Shown in pieces: positions 8,556 through 16,691 of a stretch of 64,000 nt of DNA (the first letter of the stretch is position 1; each line of letters begins with the position of its first letter). Source of the stretch: Gleimia hominis (lineage in GTDB: Bacteria > Actinomycetota > Actinomycetes > Actinomycetales > Actinomycetaceae); the NCBI RefSeq assembly GCF_032085515.1, contig NZ_JASXSX010000001.1:930001-994000 (forward strand). Direction: 5' to 3'. A program made the translations under genes and the position numbers. The notes below the pieces were generated by a model. That model did not search any database, was not told the DNA's origin, and worked only from the letters and a program-made list of their open reading frames with translations.

Positions 8556-9902
8556 GTGGGGAAACTCAAACAGAGATTCGCGGGTAGACGCGGCACTCTG
8601 GCGAAGAACACGTTCTTCCTCTACATCCTCATATTCTCCAGCTACGTTCTTGGCGCCATCACAATCCCTTACCAAACCAGGGTCATGGGTCCGCAAATTT
8701 ATGGCAAACTCAACTGGGCGATAGCGACCATGGCGTACTTCGCGCTCCTCGTTGACTTTGGCTACATGCTTTCGGGTACCGAACAGGTTGCGCGCAACCG
8801 CGAGAACCGCGAAGAAATCGAACGCATCGTCGGTGGCATCACTATAAACAAAGTGGTGACAGTGCTGATCGGCCTGGTCGTCCTGGTTCCCCTGGCTTTC
8901 ACCTGGTCGAAAATGAACACCGACCCGTGGTTCTACATCCTCGTGTACTTCTCTACCGTGTCGGCCTCATTTATGCTCGACTTCTTCTATCGCGGAATCG
9001 AACAGATGAAAGTGATCACGATGCGCACCGTTGGCATCCGCGTCATCTTCACCATCTGCATCTTCATTTTCTTACGCGAACCGGCGGACTACTGGGTTGT
9101 ACCCGCCATGTCTTTAATAGGCGACCTGCTGTCGCTCGGGTTCGTTTACTACTACATGGTGAGGAAGTTGGGTTACCGCATAGTGTTCCCAAACTGGCGG
9201 TACTGCTGGAAGCTCGCGCGCTACTCGTCGATCTTCTTCTACTCCCGCGTGGCCGCTTCCGTGTACTCGTCAACGAACATGTTCCTGGTGGGCATCATTA
9301 ACCCCGTTGGCGCACTCATCACGGGTGCATACGCGTCAGCCGACAAGATCTTGCAAACCATGCGGCTGGGGCTCGGGCCGATTGCCGATAGCCTCTACCC
9401 GTACATGGTGCGTAACCGCGACTTCAAGCTGTTGAAGAAACTACTTATTTGGCTGATGCCCCCGGTGGTTATTGGCGCGACCATAATCGCGATTTGGGCC
9501 GAACCCATCTGCGTATTCATCCTCGGCAGCGAGTATGCGCAAGCGGGGGAACTGCTGCGCCTAATGATGCCTATCTTTGTGGTTACGCTACCGATATTCC
9601 TCCTTTCGTTCCCCACCCTTGGGGCAATGGGGCATTCGAGGGCCGTTAACAACTCCGTGTTCGCCGCCTGCGCGGTACACGTGGTACTGCTCGCGGTCCT
9701 CTACGCCACCTCCACTTTGAGTGCGAAGTCAATTATCTGGTGCACCCTATTCACGCAAATCATTGAGCTGGCGTACTGCGTGGCAGCGATCTACAAGTAC
9801 CGTGCGGAACTGAAACCAGCGGAAGCTGAACCGCAGGCAACTGACGCGCACTTGGACGTAACCGAAGCCCGCTCAGAATCGGCATGCGAAGAGGAAGAAT
9901 GA
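8556..9902 (+). CDS. polysaccharide flippase (Wzx/RfbX-type, MOP superfamily)
   Basis: 448-residue protein with 12 or more hydrophobic helices and the family opening NTFFLYILIFSSYVLGAITIPYQTRVMGPQIYGKLNWA. This matches RfbX/Wzx-type flippases, which carry undecaprenyl-linked repeat units across the membrane. FFYRGIEQMKVIT and the SSIFFYSRVAASVYSSTNMFLVG segment are also typical. The GTG start is fixed by AGGAGGG six or so bases upstream. The C-terminal 35 residues are acidic and hydrophilic. Only 7 bases separate it from the polymerase-like gene, so the two form an operon: flippase plus polymerase of a Wzx/Wzy-type pathway. Confidence 0.9.
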   Translation: MGKLKQRFAGRRGTLAKNTFFLYILIFSSYVLGAITIPYQTRVMGPQIYGKLNWAIATMAYFALLVDFGYMLSGTEQVARNRENREEIERIVGGITINKVVTVLIGLVVLVPLAFTWSKMNTDPWFYILVYFSTVSASFMLDFFYRGIEQMKVITMRTVGIRVIFTICIFIFLREPADYWVVPAMSLIGDLLSLGFVYYYMVRKLGYRIVFPNWRYCWKLARYSSIFFYSRVAASVYSSTNMFLVGIINPVGALITGAYASADKILQTMRLGLGPIADSLYPYMVRNRDFKLLKKLLIWLMPPVVIGATIIAIWAEPICVFILGSEYAQAGELLRLMMPIFVVTLPIFLLSFPTLGAMGHSRAVNNSVFAACAVHVVLLAVLYATSTLSAKSIIWCTLFTQIIELAYCVAAIYKYRAELKPAEAEPQATDAHLDVTEARSESACEEEE

Positions 9903-9909
9903 GAGGCAC

Positions 9910-11517
9910 ATGAACGACAACCCCGAGGTCTCTACCAACCGTGATTCTTCCGCGGCCCAACCGGCAGCGTCCCCCTCGGATTCGCGGCAGCGGTGGGCAG
10001 ACCCAGCGCGTTCGCATACCTTGCTGCGCGCAGTGGTGAACCCGCTGTATTGCTTCAGCGCCTACCTCACGTTCTTATTTTTGAATCAAACGCAACTGCT
10101 TAACGCGCACCTGCGTTACGTGCAGTATGGGCTCGTGCTGTGGGCAGCAGTGGTAATCGGGCACAAAGTCATGTTCGACCGCACGTGGTGGCGCGTGCGG
10201 TACTTAAAAATCCTGCTGTGCCTGCTTCCGGTGGCGGCGTTAACGGCGCTGCTAACCGGCCTCACAGAACCCGCGTTCAACGTGCTGGACCAGGTTAAAT
10301 CCGCGATCTTACTGTGCGTTTCCCTGATGCTTGCCTACCCGTTGGGTGGGTACCTTACGCGTTCGCGCACTCCCGTTAAAGACGCGGTGGTGGCATTTTG
10401 CCCATCCGCAACGGTGGTACTGCTGCAAGCACTGGGGGTGATCGTAACGTTTCTGGCGCGCGTGAGTTTTTGGTACGGGCAGCCCGGGGCGGAACACTTT
10501 GTGGGCGTGCGGTTCATTAACTACGACCCAACCCACCGGCCCATGATCGTTTTTGGGCTCAACGAAGATTCCAACCACGCGGCCCTCTTTGCAATTGTTG
10601 CGCTCGTGTTCTTTTTCTGGCTGTTTGCCCGCCGAAATAAGTTTGAGGCAGCGTGGGTGCGGCGCGTAATCACAGCGGTGCACGCAGTGGCGTGGGTGGT
10701 GTTGCCGGTCGCGATGATCCTGTCTAACTCCCGTGGGGCCAAGGTAGCGCTGTACGTTTCATTGCTGTTAGTTGCCCCGATTGCGGTGCGGGCCCGCTGG
10801 CACAGGGTATCTAGCCGGCAGCGAGCCAAACGCGGCCTCGTGTCCGTGATGGTTGCACTGCTCGCGGTGACAGGCACCGGGGTTGCTGTGCAGTGGGCAG
10901 CCAGCATGTACCTCACGGAAATAACGAACACGTACGTGGATCGCCACGGGTTCTTGGTTACGGGTGATTTGACGCCGAAAGAAAAGAAAGATGAGGGCGC
11001 GCAAAAACCTACGGTGGAGCAAGACAAGGGCGCGGTAGTTCGGTCTGTGCGCAGTGCGATCTGGGCGGACACGCTGGAGATTTGGAGTCACCGCCCAGCG
11101 CTGGGAATCGGGCCGTACAACACGCGGATTGCCGCGGCGGAATACGGGGTGGGAACTCCTGAATCGTATATTCGTATCAGCGGCGTAGTGCATAACTCGT
11201 ACTTGGATGTGCTGGTCTACTACGGGCTAGCTGGGGCGGCTGTGTACTTAACTGCAGGCACGGCGGTGATAGGGCGCACCGTTCGGCGATTGCGAGGCTC
11301 AGGGAACCTTTTGGGGCAGCCCGCGTACCCAGATGTTTCGGATACGTGCATTATCTTTGCCGCGGTATTCATAGGTGTGGGTATGGCGTTCTTGTCTTCC
11401 CTTTATCTTGGGTTCGATTGCCTGCAAGGAATACTCATGGTGCTCGGCGGTTTCTTAGCCAACCGAAAGAGCGAACCAGCGCGTATAGTGGTGCAAAACC
11501 CCGTGGTGCAAAATTGA
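9910..11517 (+). CDS. O-antigen ligase/polymerase-like membrane protein (Wzy-type)
   Basis: 535 residues, about 10-12 membrane helices. A large loop at about residues 340-420 contains WADTLEIWSHRPALGIGPYN, the hallmark arrangement of the Wzy_C/O-antigen-ligase family (a helix followed by a P-x-x-G-x-G-x-x-N/T turn) that handles polyprenyl-linked sugar chains outside the membrane. NSRGAKVALYVSLLLV precedes it, as usual. The first 45 residues are hydrophilic. It likely polymerises repeat units delivered by the flippase encoded just upstream. No repeat-unit chemistry can be read from the sequence beyond the neighbouring ManNAcA genes. Confidence 0.82.
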   Translation: MNDNPEVSTNRDSSAAQPAASPSDSRQRWADPARSHTLLRAVVNPLYCFSAYLTFLFLNQTQLLNAHLRYVQYGLVLWAAVVIGHKVMFDRTWWRVRYLKILLCLLPVAALTALLTGLTEPAFNVLDQVKSAILLCVSLMLAYPLGGYLTRSRTPVKDAVVAFCPSATVVLLQALGVIVTFLARVSFWYGQPGAEHFVGVRFINYDPTHRPMIVFGLNEDSNHAALFAIVALVFFFWLFARRNKFEAAWVRRVITAVHAVAWVVLPVAMILSNSRGAKVALYVSLLLVAPIAVRARWHRVSSRQRAKRGLVSVMVALLAVTGTGVAVQWAASMYLTEITNTYVDRHGFLVTGDLTPKEKKDEGAQKPTVEQDKGAVVRSVRSAIWADTLEIWSHRPALGIGPYNTRIAAAEYGVGTPESYIRISGVVHNSYLDVLVYYGLAGAAVYLTAGTAVIGRTVRRLRGSGNLLGQPAYPDVSDTCIIFAAVFIGVGMAFLSSLYLGFDCLQGILMVLGGFLANRKSEPARIVVQNPVVQN

Positions 11518-11527
11518 GGAAAACAAA

Positions 11528-11635
11528 CTGTAAGCGCGGCGGAAGCTAATCTGCAAGCACAGCAGTAGTTAATCTGTGAGCGCGCCAGTAGCTAATCTGC
11601 AAGCACGGCAGTAGCTAATCTGTAAGCGCAGCGCC
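11528..11635. repeat. 23-bp tandem array, about 4.6 imperfect copies
   Basis: Four full 23-base units start at 11528, 11551, 11574 and 11597, each opening CTG(T/C)(A/G)AGC(G/A)C and ending AG(T/C)TAAT. A partial fifth copy starts at 11620. Units differ at a few positions. The array fills the gap between the polymerase-like gene and the next glycosyltransferase, and 23 is not a multiple of three, so it is not a coding repeat. Confidence 0.9.
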
Positions 11636-11669
11636 GCCCGTGGGTGGCCGGGAAAGATGGAGGGACGCG

Positions 11670-13019
11670 TTGGAGAGTCCACTAGTCACGGTGGTTATCC
11701 CCGTGTACAACATGGAGCCGTACCTGGCCGCTAGCCTGCGGTCAGTATGCAACCAGGATTACCAGAACCTGCAGATCATTGCGGTTGACGATGGCTCGAC
11801 CGACAAGTCGGGCAGCATTTTGGATCAGTGGGATGATCCGCGGCTACAGGTACTGCACGTGCCCAACGGGGGATTGTCGTCGGCCCGTAACCTAGGGATC
11901 GAGCAGGCAACCGGGGAATACTTGGTCTTCTTTGATTCCGACGACTTACTGCGCCCCAACTACGTGTCCGCCCTGCTTAATGCCGCGCGAGATACGGGCG
12001 CGGACGTGGCGGTGTGCGGTTTGGAATCGTTCGCTGACGGAACTACACCTGATTTAGACAAACGCCCGCCCAAGCCCGATGGTTCGCCCCGGTCTGGTGG
12101 TCACCCCGGCTCGGATGCAGGTGCGTGTGCGCAGGCAGATGCAGCTGGGAACAAAAGTGCAAATACGAATGCAAATGCGGAAGCGAATGCAAATGCGGAC
12201 GCGAATGCGGGTGCGGGGGCGCAAGCGAACATGGGGGACGGGCAGCCGCGCCTGCCAGTTAATCTGTTGACGCCCGATCAGGCGATTGATGCTATGTACA
12301 GCACTGACACGCTCGCGCAGTTCACGGTTGCTTGGGCCAGGTTGCTGCACCGCCGGATCTACCGCGGGTTACGTTTTCCAGTTGGGATGATTCATGAGGA
12401 CGTGGGGACCGCGCTGGGGGTTTACCAGCAGGCCAATGCGGTGGCGGTAGTGGATGCGCCCCTGTACCTGTATCGGGATACTCCGGGGTCGATTATGAAC
12501 CAGGAGCCGCGGTGGAACCGGTTGGATGCGTTGAAGTTCTACGAGCGGGACGCGCATGCTTTAGCGCTTGAGGGAAGTGAGCACGCGGTGCAGGCGCTAC
12601 ACTGCGCGTTCAAAACGGCGATCTCTAACCTCGCGTGGTTCTCCAAGTCCCCCCACATGCGCGGCGACCCTCGGTTTAACAAGCTGAAAGCGCACGTTCA
12701 GGGGTTGGCCCGCCGCGTGCTCGCCAACTATGCACAAAACCGGCGTCAAACTGAGGGGCCACAACTGCAGGCGCGCGCATTCTGGCGGCATCCACAAGCA
12801 CTCTGGCGGCACCCACAAACACTTTGGCGGCAACTACAATCAGGTGCCAGTTCCCCACATCTTCGAGCAAGCAGCGGTCTAACTAAACCCAAGTTGGGAA
12901 GCAACTTGCCTCACCCTAGCGTTTTAGAAAAAGCGATTCTGCACGCATTCGCAAGCAGCCCAAGTTTAGCTCTGCCAATCTACCGGGCTGCGTTAGAACT
13001 AAAGCAGCGCGGAAATTAA
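11670..13019 (+). CDS. glycosyltransferase family 2 with low-complexity inserts
   Basis: GT-A enzyme: VTVVIPVYNMEPYLAASL, AVDDGSTDKSG, GGLSSARNLGIEQATGEYL and FFDSDD give the nucleotide- and metal-binding core in the first 95 residues. TTG at 11670 is preferred as start because GGAGGG lies 5 bases upstream; a GTG at 11640 would add 10 residues. Between about 120 and 190 the protein has a Pro/Gly-rich then Ala/Asn-rich insert (NANADANAG pattern) that splits the catalytic domain where most relatives have a short loop. A second short repeat, WRHPQ(A/T)L, occurs near 370-390. The last third is otherwise helical. It closes the polysaccharide locus and converges on the iron operon. Confidence 0.85.
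   Translation: MESPLVTVVIPVYNMEPYLAASLRSVCNQDYQNLQIIAVDDGSTDKSGSILDQWDDPRLQVLHVPNGGLSSARNLGIEQATGEYLVFFDSDDLLRPNYVSALLNAARDTGADVAVCGLESFADGTTPDLDKRPPKPDGSPRSGGHPGSDAGACAQADAAGNKSANTNANAEANANADANAGAGAQANMGDGQPRLPVNLLTPDQAIDAMYSTDTLAQFTVAWARLLHRRIYRGLRFPVGMIHEDVGTALGVYQQANAVAVVDAPLYLYRDTPGSIMNQEPRWNRLDALKFYERDAHALALEGSEHAVQALHCAFKTAISNLAWFSKSPHMRGDPRFNKLKAHVQGLARRVLANYAQNRRQTEGPQLQARAFWRHPQALWRHPQTLWRQLQSGASSPHLRASSGLTKPKLGSNLPHPSVLEKAILHAFASSPSLALPIYRAALELKQRGN
12161..12222 (+). repeat. in-frame GCNAAT-like hexamer expansion inside a GT2 gene
   Basis: A run of hexamers close to AATGCG/AATGCA encodes alternating Asn and Ala with Glu, Asp and Gly interruptions. It sits inside the glycosyltransferase gene and keeps the frame. 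Imperfect units indicate an old, drifting microsatellite. Confidence 0.75.
12780..12842 (+). repeat. three 21-bp in-frame tandem units in a GT2 gene
   Basis: Units at 12780, 12801 and 12822 share C-T-(C/T)-TGGCGGCA and a following A-C-A-A block. They encode WRHPQAL, WRHPQTL and WRQLQS-type heptads near the C-terminal region of the enzyme. Confidence 0.8.
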
Positions 13020-13094
13020 AGCGACTTGGGATCTTGAATCGCCTGCTACTAGGTGAGTTAGGGAACTCATGTCGACTGCTACTAGCCTGGGAAC

Positions 13095-14159
13095 TCAAAC
13101 CGCGCTAGAACTGTGGACTTGGCCCTGCTGATCTATGGTGAACCACCGTGCACCACCAAGTAATTCCCGGTTCGGCTCACCGGTAACCAGTAGGGCAGTG
13201 GAGGCAACTTCCGCGCGGATACCACTGTCGCAGATCACGCTCGCTTGTCGCACCCCACTGTCGGACGGGCAGCCGGTGCGTGGGTCAATCACGTGATGCA
13301 CCACTCGGCCATGCACTAGCTGCGGTAGGCGCTGCAGGTAGTCGCCGGACGTAGACAGTGCTCCGCGAAAACGCACGGTGGTTGCCACGCCCTCATGATT
13401 CAAATCGGAAATCCCAACCCGCCAAGAATCATCCGTAGACGAAACCGAAGAAGTCCCAACGGAAACCAACGCGGAATGGGCCCCGTGGGTGAGGCACAGG
13501 TCTCGCAACTGGTCTGCGGCCGCACCTTTCGCCACCCCGTCGAGGTTCAACAGCGCGCCACCGCGCACCCTGTACTCACACGCCCCTCGTTTTTGCAGTA
13601 ACTGCGGGTCACACTGCTGGCGAGCCCGGGCAACCACGCCATCGGAAGGTAGCTGCGGGGCCTGGCCATTCGCGACGGCAACGGCCCAGCGTTTAACACT
13701 CCACAGGCGGGCTAAACGGCCAATTACCGGGGTAAACGCGCCGCCGGAAAGTGCGGCATAAGCAAGTGCGGCGTCCAACAGTTCAGCGGTGAGTGGCGCC
13801 ACCGCGACCCATTCGCCAGACGCACGGTTTATCCGCGACACGTCCGAATCCTCAATGAAACGCGACCACAACCGCTCCTGATACGCCAACAGCTGCGCAA
13901 GCGCGTCAGGTAACGCATCAGAAATACGTCCGCGCGCCCACACGTCAACGACCGTGCCCATGGCCGGCAAAGACAAATGCCAAACCGGTTCGTCCTGGTC
14001 CGCTAGCTGCGGTGCATGGGGCGCTCGCCCCGCCCCGGTGCCCGTCTCATGCGAAACGAAACCGCTTGGGCGCGAACCTCGTTCAGCCTCGCGTGCCCCA
14101 CCCGCCCGATGCTGAGGGTGAGCATTCGCCTGGAGGCGGGGGTTAGTAGTCGGATTCAT
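13095..14159 (-). CDS. apbE: FAD:protein FMN transferase (ApbE family)
   Basis: Flavinylates Ser/Thr of FMN-binding domains using FAD and Mg2+. Family motifs are present: HLSLPAMGTVVDV near 60-72, LLNLDGVAKGAAADQL (the GGxAKGxAxD FAD and metal loop), ALSTSGDYLQRL, and HHVIDPRTGCPSDSG. The first 55 residues are Pro/Ala/Gly-rich and show neither a signal peptide nor a lipobox, which is unusual if the substrate is an exported lipoprotein. The start could lie nearer the conserved domain. It overlaps the FMN-binding lipoprotein gene by 17 bases, so the two are co-translated; enzyme and substrate are encoded side by side. It is the last gene of the iron operon. Confidence 0.9.
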   Translation of the reverse strand: MNPTTNPRLQANAHPQHRAGGAREAERGSRPSGFVSHETGTGAGRAPHAPQLADQDEPVWHLSLPAMGTVVDVWARGRISDALPDALAQLLAYQERLWSRFIEDSDVSRINRASGEWVAVAPLTAELLDAALAYAALSGGAFTPVIGRLARLWSVKRWAVAVANGQAPQLPSDGVVARARQQCDPQLLQKRGACEYRVRGGALLNLDGVAKGAAADQLRDLCLTHGAHSALVSVGTSSVSSTDDSWRVGISDLNHEGVATTVRFRGALSTSGDYLQRLPQLVHGRVVHHVIDPRTGCPSDSGVRQASVICDSGIRAEVASTALLVTGEPNRELLGGARWFTIDQQGQVHSSSAV

Positions 14160-14649
14160 CTAGTTCCAGGTCTGGCACGGTAACGGAATCGACCGTGCCA
14201 TCATCCTCCCGTCCCTGCGCCTGCAAAATGGCGCGCGCAGCCGCTTGGATGAACTGTGAATGCCCCACAGTGGCCCCAGAGATCACCGCGATCTCATCAG
14301 GATTCTGCTTTTCCACCAGGGCGTGTGCGTACTGCCCGTAAGAGGCCACCGCTTTCTGAGCGCTCTTGTAATACTCTTCGTTACCGATCTGCCCGTCCGA
14401 CGACTTGCCGTAGTTCGCGTCTTTCTTGGTTCCGTCTTTGCGTAGCGTCACGTACTTCGCGTCGGCGATCTTCCCGTCTTTCACGGTGATCGTCACGTGC
14501 CCAACCGCCCCCTGGTTGTCGGGGTTCGACGCGCCTTCAAACTGCCCGTCCTTCATGGGTGCGGACATGTCCACCAGCTGCGGCGCGGAACATGCTGCTA
14601 ACAGTAGGGCCGAAAGCGCACCCGCAGTTACCGCACTTTTTCGTTTCAT
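14143..14649 (-). CDS. FMN-binding-domain lipoprotein, predicted ApbE substrate
   Basis: 168 residues. The signal peptide MKRKSAVTAGALSALLLAAC ends in a lipobox with lipidated C20, so the protein sits on the outer face of the membrane. The FMN-binding domain has ISGATVGHSQF at 123-133. SGAT (124-127) is the flavinylation motif, and T127 is the expected site for covalent FMN. The residues after it (VGHS) deviate from the usual xTS. The tail from about 148 is acidic. It overlaps the ATPase gene by 4 bases and apbE by 17. In the context of an iron operon it could act as a one- or two-electron carrier, for example to reduce Fe(III) or a cluster in the DUF2318 partner. That role is inferred. Confidence 0.87.
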   Translation of the reverse strand: MKRKSAVTAGALSALLLAACSAPQLVDMSAPMKDGQFEGASNPDNQGAVGHVTITVKDGKIADAKYVTLRKDGTKKDANYGKSSDGQIGNEEYYKSAQKAVASYGQYAHALVEKQNPDEIAVISGATVGHSQFIQAAARAILQAQGREDDGTVDSVTVPDLELDESDY

Positions 14650-15371
14650 TTCGCTTCTTTCGTAATGAGGGAACCCACCGGTTCCGTATCCGTCGCACCT
14701 TCCGCGTGGTACAGCTCGTTCACAATCTGCCCGTGGTCCAGCCGGATTTCCCGCTCCCCACGCGCCGCCACCGTCGTGTCGTGAGTAACCACAATCAGCG
14801 TTGTCCCGTCCGCGTGCAACTGGCGGAAGATGTCGAGCACAATATGCTCGTTTTTCGCATCCAAGTTACCGGTAGGTTCGTCAGCCAAAACTAGTTTCGG
14901 ATAGTTAATGAGGGCGCGGGCAACGCACACGCGCTGCTGCTCACCGCCCGACAGTTGGCGCGGCAGGTGGGTGGCCCGATCCGCGAGCCCCACGCGATCC
15001 AGGGCTTCCAGCGCCTCTTTTTCATCTGGCATTGAGTGGTAGTACTGCGCCACCATTACGTTCTCCACGGCTGTTAAGTGGGGGATCAGGTGGAACTGTT
15101 GGAACACCAGGCCCACGGTTTCACGCCGAATCTGCGTCAAATCGTCTTTCGACGCGGTGGAAATGTCGTGGCGGTCCAACACCACTTTGCCTTTAGACGC
15201 CGTGTCCATGCAGCCAATAATGTTCATCATGGTGGTTTTCCCAGACCCAGAGGGCCCCACAATGGACAGCCACTCACCGGGCGTGACCTTCAGGTTCACC
15301 CGGTCTAGCGCGTGCAGCTCCCCGTAGATTTTCGAAACGTCCTCAAGTTCTAACAGCGTTTTATTCGACAT
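14646..15371 (-). CDS. ABC transporter ATPase (LolD/MacB type)
   Basis: 241-residue nucleotide-binding domain. Walker A is GPSGSGKTT (39-47), the Q-loop is VFQQFHLIP, the signature LSGGEQQR, Walker B LVLADEPTGNLD and the switch histidine is in VVTHD. The A-D-E-P-T-G-N-L-D form is characteristic of the LolD/MacB/FtsE branch that pairs with FtsX-fold permeases, which here are the two genes directly upstream. It is thought to drive mechanotransmission across the membrane and not classical substrate passage. It has 20 bases to the permease gene and a 4-base overlap with the FMN-binding lipoprotein. Confidence 0.92.
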   Translation of the reverse strand: MSNKTLLELEDVSKIYGELHALDRVNLKVTPGEWLSIVGPSGSGKTTMMNIIGCMDTASKGKVVLDRHDISTASKDDLTQIRRETVGLVFQQFHLIPHLTAVENVMVAQYYHSMPDEKEALEALDRVGLADRATHLPRQLSGGEQQRVCVARALINYPKLVLADEPTGNLDAKNEHIVLDIFRQLHADGTTLIVVTHDTTVAARGEREIRLDHGQIVNELYHAEGATDTEPVGSLITKEAK

Positions 15372-15391
15372 AGCTAGTTCTTCTACTCTCC

Positions 15392-16684
15392 CTATTCCCC
15401 ACGCAGAACCAGCGCGGGATCAACGTCTACGGCGCGGCGTACCGGCACCAAACTTGCCAGTGCAGACACCGCGATAGCAGCCAGTATGGTCACCAGCAGG
15501 ATCCACGGGTGCAGGCCGATCGACCGGTGGAACACGGACGAAGACACGGCTCCCGCGAGCGCGAACCCGAGGATCGCTCCGCCTAAACCACCAACTAGGC
15601 CAATGACGATGCCTTCACCGAGGAATTCGCCGACGATTGAGCGGTTCGACGCTCCTAGTGCTTTACGCAGCCCGATTTCGTTGCGCCGCTCTGTCACCAC
15701 CGCCATCATCGTGGTGGATACCCCGATCATGATGAGGGCCAGCACTACGACCGTGATTATGCCCATCAGGGACCGCAGCATGTTCAGCACGTTCGCATCC
15801 GAATGTGCCAGGCGGGCAACCGGTTCGGCAGAAACTCCTTTCGCGGCCGCCTGCATGTGTTCCGCCGCCGTGTTGAGCGCCGCTTCGTCCGCTGCGATTG
15901 AAAACTCCGCGACCGTCAGCGCTGTTTTCTTACCCGTCAGCGTGTTCACGTTCTTGTAGTCCGTGTACACGAACGCGTCTTCGGGCCCACCGGTTTCGAC
16001 GATGCCACTGATTTTCAAGTCAACCGTGTTCGCGGATTCGCCGGCGCCGGGCGCTGCCGCCTGTGCGTCGGACGCGTTTGGTTCTTCAGGCCCGCTCATA
16101 CCCTCCATGTGGGCTTTACCGTCGTTACCCTTACTGTCGTGGTCGTGCGGGGATTCCGATTGCTTTTCTTCTTGGGTGGGGGCGTTCCCCACTTTTTTCG
16201 ACACCATTTGTTTCAGCTTGAGGCTCTGGCCAACCTGCGCGCCGAACCGTTCCGCCACTTCTTTGCCCACCAGCGCGTCAGTGGGGGAGCTGGGCCATTT
16301 CCCATCCACGTACCAGTACGGGTTGATGCGCTGCAAAGCCTCCACGTCGGTGCCCGCCGCCATGAAAGGCATGTCGTTAATCAGCACCGGTTGGTACTCT
16401 AAGCCCACGGCTTCCACCAACTGTCCGCGCGGCACTGTGGACTTAGCGGTGTTTAGAACCTCAGGGGAAAATCCCTTTTCGGTATCATCCGGTAAGACCA
16501 CCAGGTTCGCGCCGTAACTACGCATTTCGCGGGCCATCTGCTTGGGCACGTCAATCGCGAGGGTAGCTAAACCAGACAGGGTGGTAGCGCCAATCATCAC
16601 CGCTAGAATCGCGATCAAAACGCGGGAGCGGCGGCGCAACACGGATGACAGAATCATCCGCACGAACATTTTTCGCTTATTCAT
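15392..16684 (-). CDS. FtsX/MacB-type ABC permease with His/Met-rich insert
   Basis: 430 residues: first membrane helix at about 22-45, an external MacB_PCD-like domain at about 46-300, then three helices in the FtsX fold (about 312-425), ending with the family-typical VPVRRAVDVDPALVLRGE. ERRNEIGLRKALGAS is the coupling motif. Residues 161-220 are an extra hydrophilic loop rich in His, Met, Asp and Glu (H180, H182, H192, M193, M196) that the sister permease lacks. Such clusters can bind metals, which would suit the iron context, but this is not shown. It follows the sister permease by 7 bases. Confidence 0.88.
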   Translation of the reverse strand: MNKRKMFVRMILSSVLRRRSRVLIAILAVMIGATTLSGLATLAIDVPKQMAREMRSYGANLVVLPDDTEKGFSPEVLNTAKSTVPRGQLVEAVGLEYQPVLINDMPFMAAGTDVEALQRINPYWYVDGKWPSSPTDALVGKEVAERFGAQVGQSLKLKQMVSKKVGNAPTQEEKQSESPHDHDSKGNDGKAHMEGMSGPEEPNASDAQAAAPGAGESANTVDLKISGIVETGGPEDAFVYTDYKNVNTLTGKKTALTVAEFSIAADEAALNTAAEHMQAAAKGVSAEPVARLAHSDANVLNMLRSLMGIITVVVLALIMIGVSTTMMAVVTERRNEIGLRKALGASNRSIVGEFLGEGIVIGLVGGLGGAILGFALAGAVSSSVFHRSIGLHPWILLVTILAAIAVSALASLVPVRRAVDVDPALVLRGE

Positions 16685-16691
16685 CAGTTAA

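Noticed and set aside
13020..13094. Repeated TGCTACTAG...GGGAACTCA between convergent genes as an IS end or att site
   Set aside because: Two short, imperfect copies only, no transposase or integrase nearby; more likely another small duplication.
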